From NCBI RefSeq assembly GCF_900102815.1, contig NZ_FNGF01000012.1, forward strand, positions 1 through 52,489: DNA of 52,489 nucleotides. Direction: 5' to 3'. The DNA is from Glycomyces sambucus. GTDB lineage: Bacteria > Actinomycetota > Actinomycetes > Mycobacteriales > Micromonosporaceae. Position 1 is the first letter of the stretch. Each line of letters begins with the position of its first letter. Of this stretch, positions 36,807 to 45,099 are shown in pieces. The notes below the pieces were generated by a model. The model was given only the letters and a program-made list of their open reading frames with translations. It was not told the origin of the DNA and did not search any database. Position numbers and translations under genes: made by a program.

Positions 36807-37534
36807 ACGGCCTGGCCGGGCGCACCGCCATCGTCACCGGCGGCGCGCGCGGCATCGGCGAGGTCTACGTGCGGGCCCTGCACGCCGAGGGCGCCCGCGT
36901 CGTCATCGCCGATGTCCTCGCCGGCGAAGGGAAGGCGCTGGCGGACGAGCTGGAGGGATCGCGCTTCTGCGAACTCGACGTGTCCGACGAGGCCGCCTGG
37001 GACGCCGCGGTGGCGGCGACACTCGACGCGTTCGGCGCGGTCGACGTCCTGGTCAACAACGCCGGGATCGCGAACGCCGCCCCCATCGAGCACTTCACGC
37101 TCGCGAAGTGGAACGCCGTGATCGCGGTGAACCTCACCGGGACCTTCCTCGGCTGCCGCGCGGTGGTCCCGGCGATGAAGGCCGCCGGGCGCGGCTCGAT
37201 CGTGAACGTGTCCTCAGTGGAAGGACTGCGCGGTTCCGAACGGCTGCACGGCTACACCGCCTCGAAGTTCGGCGTGCGGGGCCTCACCAAGTCCCTCGCC
37301 GTCGAGCTGGGCCCCGACGGCGTCCGCGTCAACTCGGTCCATCCGGGCTTCGTCCGGACCGGGATGACCACCCGCATCGACCCCGCCCGGCTCCAGATCC
37401 CGCTCGGCCGCCCCGGTGCGCCCGGCGACCTCGCCGGGGCCGTCGTGTTCCTCGCGGGCGACGCCTCGGCGTACGTCACCGGCGCCGAGATCGTGGTCGA
37501 CGGCGGCATGACCGCCGGCATCCCCCACACCTGA
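36803..37534 (+). CDS. Short-chain dehydrogenase (SDR)
   Basis: Classical SDR of 243 aa: TGGARGIG, NNAGIANAAP, SIVNVSSVEGLRGSE with catalytic Ser, YTASK. Similar to FabG and to hydroxysteroid/3-hydroxyacyl-CoA dehydrogenases. Starts GTG 36803 by a four-base overlap with the quinone oxidoreductase gene. Last gene of the operator-A operon. The two SDRs share only family features, so they are likely to act at different steps. Confidence 0.92.
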   Translation: MNGLAGRTAIVTGGARGIGEVYVRALHAEGARVVIADVLAGEGKALADELEGSRFCELDVSDEAAWDAAVAATLDAFGAVDVLVNNAGIANAAPIEHFTLAKWNAVIAVNLTGTFLGCRAVVPAMKAAGRGSIVNVSSVEGLRGSERLHGYTASKFGVRGLTKSLAVELGPDGVRVNSVHPGFVRTGMTTRIDPARLQIPLGRPGAPGDLAGAVVFLAGDASAYVTGAEIVVDGGMTAGIPHT

Positions 37535-37647
37535 CCCGCCGGTCTGCTTCAGTCCTCTGCCCCAACCGATCCGCCCGGTTCGACCCACCCCGTCCGACCT
37601 GCCCCGACAGCCGCAAGATATCGATACGGATTCACTGTCCTCACTAC

Positions 37648-37665
37648 ATACCGTCCGGTCGGTAT
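37648..37665. promoter_or_regulatory. TetR-type operator, site B
   Basis: ATACCGTCCGGTCGGTAT, nearly perfect palindrome, 47 bases before the ATG of the ABC-importer operon. TATCTAGGGTATGG just downstream may include the -10. Confidence 0.82.
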
Positions 37666-37712
37666 CTAGGGTATGGTGGCACTACTCCGACACGAAGAGG
37701 TGCGAGTACACG

Positions 37713-38485
<773 letters not shown>

Positions 38486-38489
<4 letters not shown>

Positions 38490-39202
38490 GCGCCTTCGCA
38501 TTCCAGGACCTGACGGTCGGCTACGGCGACGGCGCGCCGGTCGTCGACGGGCTCGGCCTCGACCTCGCCGAAGGCGCGGTCGTCGCCCTGCTGGGCGCCA
38601 ACGGCGCCGGGAAGACCACCGTGCTGCGGGCCCTCGCCGGGCTCCAGCCGGCCCGCGCCGGCCGGATCCTGCTGGGCGGCCGCGACCTCGCGCGCCTGTC
38701 GGCCGAGGACCGCGTCCGCGCCGGCCTGTCTCTGGTCCCCGAGGGGCGCAGCGTGGTCGTGGAGCTCACCGTGGACGAGAACCTGCGCCTCGGCGGGCTG
38801 TGGCGGCACCGGCCCAAGGCCCGCAAGGCCGCCGTCGAGGAGATGTACGCGCTCTTCCCCGCGCTCGACCGGCGCCGCCGCGCCGCCGGGCACACCCTCT
38901 CGGGCGGGGAGCGGCAGATGCTCGCGCTGGCCCGCGCGCTCCTCGCCCGCCCGGCGGTGGTGCTCCTGGACGAGCCGTCACTGGGCCTGGCGCCCAAGGC
39001 GACCGCGCAGCTCCTCGGGGTGCTCCGCGAGACCGCCGCACGCACGGGCCTGACGGTGCTCCTCGCCGAGCAGAACGTCACCGGCGCCCTGTCGGTGGCG
39101 AGCCGCGGCGTCGTGCTCTCGCTCGGCGCGGTCGCCGCCGACCGCCCCGCCGCCGACCTCGCCGCCGACCCCGCCCTTCGCCACGCCTACCTGGGGTTCT
39201 GA
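38486..39202 (+). CDS. Branched-chain-type ABC transporter ATPase (LivF-like)
   Basis: ATPase of 238 aa with complete motifs: Walker A GANGAGKTT, VPEGRSVVVELTVDENL (typical of LivF: PEGR-x-x-F-x-x-L-T-V-x-E-N-L), signature LSGGERQMLALARAL, Walker B VVLLDEPSLGLAP. ATG 38486 overlaps the LivG-like stop by four bases. Forms the ATPase dimer of the importer. Confidence 0.95.
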
Positions 39203-39531
39203 TGATTCGACAGCACACCCGCCCGGCAACGGGCATGCGTCGCGCAGCGGCGGTGCCAGTGGACCGCCGGCCCGCGTCCCGCCGCGGAGCCCCGGGTTCC
39301 GCGACCGCGGGAGCCGCGGGGGAGGACGCCGTGTCCTCAATCCGCGCAGCGGCTTCGCGCGCCGGTCACCGACCCGCGTCCCACCGCGACACGACGCCGG
39401 TCTCCGCGGCCGCGGGTCCCAGTGCGCACCCGGCGTCCTGGCCCCGCGCCTCGCGGGCCGCGGTCCGGCGCGCGCAGTGGGCCGCCCGCGTGCAGCGCCT
39501 CGCGGCCTCCTTCTCTGGGGAGGCCCGCTGA
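39202..39531 (+). CDS. Hypothetical basic protein, 109 aa, between LivF and LivH
   Basis: An ATG overlapping the LivF-like stop by one base (TGATG) opens a 109-codon frame whose own TGA overlaps the LivH-like ATG in the same one-base fashion. The product is Arg/Ala-rich (RRAAAVPVDRRPASRRGAPG), without hydrophobic segment, and probably disordered. No family recognised. GC3 is high but below the neighbours, and the residues are biased. It may be a real small subunit or coupling protein, or simply a translated spacer that keeps the ribosome going between LivF and LivH. Confidence 0.5.
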   Translation: MIRQHTRPATGMRRAAAVPVDRRPASRRGAPGSATAGAAGEDAVSSIRAAASRAGHRPASHRDTTPVSAAAGPSAHPASWPRASRAAVRRAQWAARVQRLAASFSGEAR

Positions 39532-40409
39532 TGGACCGGTTCGTGTTCCTCACCGCGGCCGGGCTCGCCCGCGGGGCCGTGCTCGCGCTGTTCGCGCTGT
39601 CGCTCGTGATCGTCTGGCGCACCGCGCGGGTCGTGAACTTCGCGCAGGCCGCCATGGCCGCCGCGGCCGTCTACGCGGCCTTCGCGGTCACCGCCGCGAC
39701 CGGCTCCTACTGGGCCGGGCTGCTCACCGGGCTCGCGGCCGGCGCGCTCCTCGGAGCCGCCGCCGAGCGAGGGCTCATGCGGCGCCTCCCCGCGCACGCC
39801 CCGCTGCCGGGGATCATCGTCGCGATCGGGCTCGTCATGGTCCTCCAGGCCGGGCTCGCGATCGCGTTCGGCCCCGAGCACCGGCCCATGCACCCGCCCT
39901 TCTCCGAGCGGCCCTTCGTCATCGGCGGCGTCCCGGTCCTCTCCCCGTACGACCTGTTCACCCTCGGCGCCGCCGCCGCGGTCATGGCCGTCCTCGCGCT
40001 CCTGTTCAACCGCACCTCGCTCGGCCTCCAGCTCCGCGCCGCCGCGTTCGCGCCCGAGACCGCCCGGCTCCTCGGCGTCCGGGTCCCGCGCATGGTCACG
40101 CTCGGCTGGGCGCTGTCGGTGGCCGCCGCTTCCCTCGCCGCGCTCCTGCTGGTGCCCACCGAACTCGGGCTCAACCCGCACGCCGCCGACCTCCTGTTCG
40201 TGAACGCGTTCGCCGTGGCCGTCATCGGCGGCCTCGACTCCCCGCTCGGCGCGCTCGTCGCCGGGATCGGCGTGGGCCTGCTCGTCAGCTACGTCACCGG
40301 CTACGCCTCCGCCTCCGCGGCGCCGCTCGCGGTGCTCGCGCTCATGACCCTCGTCCTGCTGGTCCGACCCGGCGGCCTGTTCGCCGCCCGAGAAGCGAGG
40401 ACCGCATGA
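39531..40409 (+). CDS. Branched-chain-type ABC transporter permease (LivH-like)
   Basis: Membrane permease of 292 aa with about eight hydrophobic segments. The LivH landmarks are RVVNFAQAAMAAAAVYAAFA near the N-terminus and LLGVRVPRMVTLGWALS and FAVAVIGGLDSPLGALVAG at the cytosolic loop and after. ATG 39531 overlaps the preceding stop by one base. Works with LivM-like, LivF/G-like and the binding protein. Confidence 0.93.
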   Translation: MDRFVFLTAAGLARGAVLALFALSLVIVWRTARVVNFAQAAMAAAAVYAAFAVTAATGSYWAGLLTGLAAGALLGAAAERGLMRRLPAHAPLPGIIVAIGLVMVLQAGLAIAFGPEHRPMHPPFSERPFVIGGVPVLSPYDLFTLGAAAAVMAVLALLFNRTSLGLQLRAAAFAPETARLLGVRVPRMVTLGWALSVAAASLAALLLVPTELGLNPHAADLLFVNAFAVAVIGGLDSPLGALVAGIGVGLLVSYVTGYASASAAPLAVLALMTLVLLVRPGGLFAAREARTA

Positions 40410-41419
40410 AGACCTCCCTGCGCGCCCTGGCCGTCACCGTCCTCGCGATCGGCGGGACCTTCGGCCTCGACCCGTTCCGCAACTACCAGCTCGCCACGGC
40501 CGCCGCGTGCTTCGCGGCCGTCGCCGGCCTCACCGTCCTCGTCGGCCTCACCGGGCAGCTCTCGCTCGGCCACGCGGTCCTCATGGCCGCGGGCGGCTAC
40601 GGGTTCGCCTACGCCGCATCGGCGGTGGACGGGCACTGGCTCGTGGTCCTGCTCGTCGGCCTGGCCGCCGCCGCGGTCGTTGCAGGGCTCCTCGGCCTGC
40701 TCCTCGGCGCTGCCGCCGCGCGGCTGCGGGGCCCCTACCTCGCCGGGCTCACGCTCGCGCTCGTCATCGCCCTCCCTGCGGCGGCGAACACGCTGCCGCT
40801 CGGCGGCGACCAGGGCGCCCGCGCCCCGTTCTTCCCCGTGCCCGACGCGCTCGCGAACCTCATCGCGGTCGAGCAGTGGCACGCGTGGCTCGCCATCGTG
40901 ATCGCCGCACTCGCGGTGACCCCCCTGGTGGTCCTGCGCTCGGGCCGGGCCGGACTGCGCATGCGCGCGGTCCTCGACGACGAGACCGCGTCGCGTCTGT
41001 CCGGAGTGGACCCCGGCCTGGTGAAGACCGGCGCGTTCGCCGCGAGCGCGGTGCCGGCCGGGCTCGGCGGCGCCGTCCTGGCCATCGCCACCCAGCAGGT
41101 CACGCCCGGCGGGTACGGGCTCGCGTTCTCGCTCCTCCTCGTGGTCGCGGCCGTCGCCGGGGGCCTCGGCTCCATCGGCGGCGCGGCGATCGGGTCGGTC
41201 CTGGTGACCGTCCTCCCCTGGGCCATCGACGAACTCACGGCCCTCGCGCCCGCCGACCTCGGCCGGCGCCTCGACGGGAACCTCGCCGTGCTGCTGTTCG
41301 GCGCCGGCCTCATCGCCCTGACCACCATCTGGCCGGGCGGCGCCTCCCGTCTGCTCGACCGGCTCCGCGCCGCCCGGCCCCTCCGCTTCGCTACCCCTTC
41401 AACGACCACAGAGAGGTGA
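40406..41419 (+). CDS. Branched-chain-type ABC transporter permease (LivM-like)
   Basis: Membrane permease of 337 aa with 8-10 hydrophobic segments. Landmarks: LVGLTGQLSLGHAVLMAAGGY (typical of LivM), RMRAVLDDETASRLSGVDPGLVKTGAF (coupling loop, shortened to LSGVDPGLVKTGAF here), and AGGLGSIGGAAIGSVLV. Starts ATG 40406, four-base overlap with the LivH-like gene. Imports, with its partners, a carboxylic substrate that is probably fed to the acyl-CoA ligase encoded downstream. Confidence 0.93.
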   Translation: MKTSLRALAVTVLAIGGTFGLDPFRNYQLATAAACFAAVAGLTVLVGLTGQLSLGHAVLMAAGGYGFAYAASAVDGHWLVVLLVGLAAAAVVAGLLGLLLGAAAARLRGPYLAGLTLALVIALPAAANTLPLGGDQGARAPFFPVPDALANLIAVEQWHAWLAIVIAALAVTPLVVLRSGRAGLRMRAVLDDETASRLSGVDPGLVKTGAFAASAVPAGLGGAVLAIATQQVTPGGYGLAFSLLLVVAAVAGGLGSIGGAAIGSVLVTVLPWAIDELTALAPADLGRRLDGNLAVLLFGAGLIALTTIWPGGASRLLDRLRAARPLRFATPSTTTER

Positions 41420-41424
41420 TCGGC

Positions 41425-42717
41425 ATGCGAACCCCCGGACCCTTCAACCACGGACACAGGAACCGGCCCTTCACGAGCGCGGCGGCACTGGCCGCGGCGG
41501 CGGCCCTCGGCCTGGCCGCGTGCAGCACCCCCGGCGGCGACGAGGACGTCCCCGGCGTCACCGACGACACCGTCACGATCGGCACCCACCAGCCGCTGAC
41601 CGGCCCGGCCGCGGCCGGGTACTCGGCGATCTCGGCCGCCACGGCCGCCTACTTCGAGTACGTGAACGCCAACGGCGGCATCCACGGTCGCGACATCGAG
41701 TACCTCGTCAAGGACGACGCGTACGACCCCGCCGCGACCCAGACCGCCGTGCGCGAGCTGGTGACCGAAGAGGACGTGTTCGCGATCGTCAACGGCCTCG
41801 GCACCCCCACCCACTCCTCGGTCCTCGACTACCTCGACCAGCAGGGCGTCCCCGACCTGTTCGTGTCCTCGGGGTCGCTCACATGGAACCAGCCGAACGT
41901 CTACGACAACACGTTCGCGTTCAACGCCGACTACGTGACCGAGGGCGCGGCCCTCGCCAAATATGCCGTCGAGCAGGACCCCGAGGCCGTCATCTGCGTG
42001 CTCGGCCAGGACGACGACTACGGCGAGGGCATCATCGAGGGCGTCGAGACCGTGGTGGGCTCCAACGAGATCGCCGAGGTCCAGAACTACTCGGTGTCCA
42101 GTGAGGACCTGACGGCGCAGCTCGGCGCGATGATGGCCGCCGAGTGCGAGGTCAACGTCCTCGGCACCATCAACGGGTTCACGGCCATGGCCGTGGGCAC
42201 CGCGGCCCAGATGGAGTGGTTCCCGAAGTGGTACGTCTCGTCCTCGGGCGCGGACTACCCGACCCTCGCCGGCTACCTCGGCGAAGACCTCGCCCCGGTC
42301 CTCCTGCAGGGCCTGGTGAGCGTCAACTACCTGCCCTCGAGCGCGGGCGGGGAGTGGGACGCGCTGTTCCGCGAGATCAACGACGAGTACAACGACGGCG
42401 CCCCGTACACCGGCAACACCATCTTCGGGATGAGCGTCGGCTACCTGTTCGCCGAGGCGCTGGCCGCCGCCGGTGAGGACCCGACCCGCGAGTCGCTGGT
42501 GGCCGCGGTCGAGTCGGGCGACCTGGTGGGCAACGGGATCGTGCCGCTCTCCTACAGCGAGGACGACCACGCGGCCTACCGGGCCGTGGGCGTGACCGTG
42601 GTGAACGAGGGCGTCCAGGACTACATCGGCACCACGTACGAAGTGTCCGCGGGCCAGGTGGCCGCGGTCGAACCCGACCCCGTTCCGCTCGAGAACGAGG
42701 GCATCCCGGGCTCCTAG
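41425..42717 (+). CDS. Branched-chain-type ABC transporter substrate-binding lipoprotein (LivK-like)
   Basis: Periplasmic-binding-protein-like lipoprotein of 430 aa (type I fold). Signal peptide with lipobox LAAC (Cys33), then the family pattern VTIGTHQPLTGPAAAGYSAI, YFEYVNANGGIHGRDIEYLV, and VFAIVNGLGTPTHSSVLDYL. In this family, close relatives bind amino acids, aromatic acids or short fatty acids. Start at ATG 41425, with GAGAGG nine bases upstream. A hairpin sits on its stop codon. Confidence 0.94.
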   Translation: MRTPGPFNHGHRNRPFTSAAALAAAAALGLAACSTPGGDEDVPGVTDDTVTIGTHQPLTGPAAAGYSAISAATAAYFEYVNANGGIHGRDIEYLVKDDAYDPAATQTAVRELVTEEDVFAIVNGLGTPTHSSVLDYLDQQGVPDLFVSSGSLTWNQPNVYDNTFAFNADYVTEGAALAKYAVEQDPEAVICVLGQDDDYGEGIIEGVETVVGSNEIAEVQNYSVSSEDLTAQLGAMMAAECEVNVLGTINGFTAMAVGTAAQMEWFPKWYVSSSGADYPTLAGYLGEDLAPVLLQGLVSVNYLPSSAGGEWDALFREINDEYNDGAPYTGNTIFGMSVGYLFAEALAAAGEDPTRESLVAAVESGDLVGNGIVPLSYSEDDHAAYRAVGVTVVNEGVQDYIGTTYEVSAGQVAAVEPDPVPLENEGIPGS

Positions 42718-42724
42718 CCCGGGA
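42704..42724 (+). terminator. Hairpin on the stop codon of the binding-protein gene
   Basis: Perfect 9-bp stem TCCCGGGCT / AGCCCGGGA with loop CCT, covering the TAG of the LivK-like gene. No T-tract. It may be a partial terminator or mRNA-stabilising element lowering downstream expression relative to the binding protein. Confidence 0.5.
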
Positions 42725-42742
42725 CCGAGACGAAGGAGACCG

Positions 42743-43882
42743 ATGACCGACGCGCACGTGCCGGGGCCGGACGCACCAGGATTCGACGGGCCGGGGCTCG
42801 AACGGCCCGGGCTCGACGGGCCGGGGCTCGAACCACCCGGTTCCGACGTCCCCGGTCTCGACGTCGCCGGGCTCGCCCGCTGGCTGGCCCGGGAGCACCC
42901 CGGGCTGGCCGGGGCGGGGCCGCTGCGGGCCGCGCTCATCGACGGGGGCCGCTCGAACCTGACGTACCGGGTCGAGGGGTCGGCGGCGCCGCTGGTGCTG
43001 CGCCGCCCGCCCCTGGGGCACGCCCTGCCGACCGCGCACGACATGCGCCGCGAGCACCGGGTCATCTCGGCGCTCCGCGGGACGATCCCCGTACCGGCCA
43101 CTGTGGACGTGGTGGACGACACGGGGGCCCGCGAGGTCACCGGCACGGTCTTCTTCGTCATGGAGCATGTCGACGGCCAGGTCCTGGACCACCCGGCCAA
43201 GAACGCCGGCTGGGCCCCGGAGGGCCTGCACCGCTTGGGCATCGAGGTCGCCGAAGTGCTCGCGGACCTGCACGCCGCCGAGCCGGGACCGCTCGGCCTC
43301 GGCGGCTTCGGCCGGCCCGACGGGTACCTCGACCGGCAGATGCGCACCTGGCGGCGCCAGCTCGACGCGTCCCGGTCCCGGGAGGTCCCGGACCTGGACG
43401 CGCTCGGCGCGCGCCTCGCGGCCGGCGTCCCGGTCTCGGCGCGTGCGGGGATCGTCCACGGCGACTACCGGCTCGACAACATGCTCGTGGCCGGGCCGGC
43501 GGACGCGCCGCGCATCGCCGCGGTCCTCGACTGGGAGATGGCCACCCTCGGCGACCCGCTCGTGGACCTGGGGATGCTCGGCATGTACTGGCACATCAGG
43601 GAGATGGCCGGGGACGCGGGCGCGGCGGGCGCGATCGTGCCCGGCGCCGGCTACCCCGCGTTCGCGGAGGCGGTCGACGCGTACGCCGCCCGCGCCGGGA
43701 CCGCCGTCCCGGACCTGCGCTGGTACCGGTCGTTCGCCTGCTACAAGCTGGCGGTGATCCTCGAAGGCGTGCACTTCCGGTTCAGCAGGGGACAGACCGT
43801 GGGGGAGGGCTTCGACGCGATCGGCGCGCTCGTGGCGCCCCTGGCGAAGGAGGGGCTGTGGATTTCCGACCCGACGAGATGA
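42743..43882 (+). CDS. ACAD10/11-like phosphotransferase (APH fold)
   Basis: Kinase-fold protein of 379 aa matching the N-terminal kinase domain of mammalian ACAD10/11: ALIDGGRSNLTYRV, PLVLRRPPLG, REHRVISAL, FFVMEHVDGQVL, VHGDYRLDNML (Asp241, Asn246) and AVLDWEMATLGDPLVDLGML (Asp263). These kinases phosphorylate the 4-hydroxyl of 4-hydroxyacyl-CoAs (LvaA and ACAD10/11, established for homologues). The first 40 residues are a Gly/Pro/Asp-rich pseudo-repeat (PGLDGPGLE) absent from typical family members. ATG 42743 has AAGGAGA upstream. The gene overlaps the next by 25 bases, in another frame. Confidence 0.9.
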   Translation: MTDAHVPGPDAPGFDGPGLERPGLDGPGLEPPGSDVPGLDVAGLARWLAREHPGLAGAGPLRAALIDGGRSNLTYRVEGSAAPLVLRRPPLGHALPTAHDMRREHRVISALRGTIPVPATVDVVDDTGAREVTGTVFFVMEHVDGQVLDHPAKNAGWAPEGLHRLGIEVAEVLADLHAAEPGPLGLGGFGRPDGYLDRQMRTWRRQLDASRSREVPDLDALGARLAAGVPVSARAGIVHGDYRLDNMLVAGPADAPRIAAVLDWEMATLGDPLVDLGMLGMYWHIREMAGDAGAAGAIVPGAGYPAFAEAVDAYAARAGTAVPDLRWYRSFACYKLAVILEGVHFRFSRGQTVGEGFDAIGALVAPLAKEGLWISDPTR

Positions 43883-45099
43883 CCCGCGCGTTCGCCGACG
43901 AGGCGCGCACCTTCCTCGACGAGCACGTGCTCCCCGCCGAGCCCGTCCTCGCGAAGCAGGTCGCCGACACCCCCGGCGAGTGGACCGTCCGGCCCGTCGT
44001 GCGCGACCTCCAGGAGACCGCCCGCGAACGCGGCCTGTGGAACCTGTTCCTGCCGCCCGGCCCCCACGGCTACGGCGGCGGCCTCGCGAACCTCCGCTAC
44101 GCGCCCGTCGCCGAGCTCACCGGCCGCAGCCCCCGGCTCGCTCCGGCCGCCATGAACTGCAACGCGCCCGACACCGGGAACATGGAGCTCCTCGCCCACT
44201 TCGGCACCCCCGAGCAGCAGGAGCGCTGGCTCGAACCGCTCCTGGAGGCCCGCATCCGGTCCGCGTTCTGCATGACCGAGCCCGGCACCGCCTCCTCCGA
44301 CGCCTCCCAGATCGGCACCCGCGTCCATAGAGACGGAGCGGAGTGGGTCGTCAACGGGCACAAGTGGTTCGCCACCGGCGCCATGAACCCCGACTGCGAA
44401 CTCCTCGTCGTCATGGGCAAGACCGACCCGAACGGGCCCCGCCACCGCCAGCAGTCGATGGTCCTCGTCCCGCGCGACACCCCCGGCGTCACCGTCGTGC
44501 GGCCCCTCACCGTCCTCGGCTACGACGACTGCGACCACGGCGGCCACGCCGAGATCCTGTTCGAGGACGTGCGCGTGCCCGCCGCGAACCTCCTCGGCGG
44601 CGCCGGCGACGGCTTCGCGATCGCCCAGGCCCGCCTCGGACCCGGCCGCATCCACCACTGCATGCGCGCCCTCGGCATGGCCGAACGCGCCCTCGACCTG
44701 GTGCGCGGCAGGGCGAACGAGCGCATCGCGTTCGGCGGGCCCCTCGCCCGGCAGGGGGTCGTGCGCGAATGGGCCGCCGACGCGCGCGTGGAGATCGAGG
44801 CGCTGCGCCTCCTCGTCCTCAAGACCGCGTGGCTCATGGACACCGCCGGGAACCGCAACGCCATGAAGGAGATCCAGGCGATCAAGGTCGCCGTGCCGCG
44901 CGCCGTCCAGCGCATCCTCGACCACGCCATCCAGCTGTTCGGCGCCGCGGGCCTCACCGACGACCACCCGCTCGCCGAGATGTTCGCCGCCGCCAGGGCC
45001 CTGCGCCTCGCCGACGGCCCCGATGAAGTGCACGCCTCCGCCCTGGGCAAGGCCGAGCTTCGGATACCCGCCACCCCAACGGAAGGAAACGCGCAATGA
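43858..45099 (+). CDS. ACAD11-like acyl-CoA dehydrogenase
   Basis: Flavoprotein of 413 aa. The segments NCNAPDTGNMELLAHFGT, CMTEPGTASSDASQIG, GPGRIHHCMRALGMAERA and LADGPDEVHASALG are those of ACAD10/11 rather than of fatty acyl-CoA dehydrogenases. In homologues this domain eliminates the phosphate from 4-phosphoacyl-CoA, leading to 3-hydroxy- or enoyl-CoA. GTG 43858 follows AAGGAGG and overlaps the kinase gene by 25 bases, so kinase and dehydrogenase are co-translated, though split into two proteins here. Confidence 0.92.
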   Translation: MDFRPDEMTRAFADEARTFLDEHVLPAEPVLAKQVADTPGEWTVRPVVRDLQETARERGLWNLFLPPGPHGYGGGLANLRYAPVAELTGRSPRLAPAAMNCNAPDTGNMELLAHFGTPEQQERWLEPLLEARIRSAFCMTEPGTASSDASQIGTRVHRDGAEWVVNGHKWFATGAMNPDCELLVVMGKTDPNGPRHRQQSMVLVPRDTPGVTVVRPLTVLGYDDCDHGGHAEILFEDVRVPAANLLGGAGDGFAIAQARLGPGRIHHCMRALGMAERALDLVRGRANERIAFGGPLARQGVVREWAADARVEIEALRLLVLKTAWLMDTAGNRNAMKEIQAIKVAVPRAVQRILDHAIQLFGAAGLTDDHPLAEMFAAARALRLADGPDEVHASALGKAELRIPATPTEGNAQ

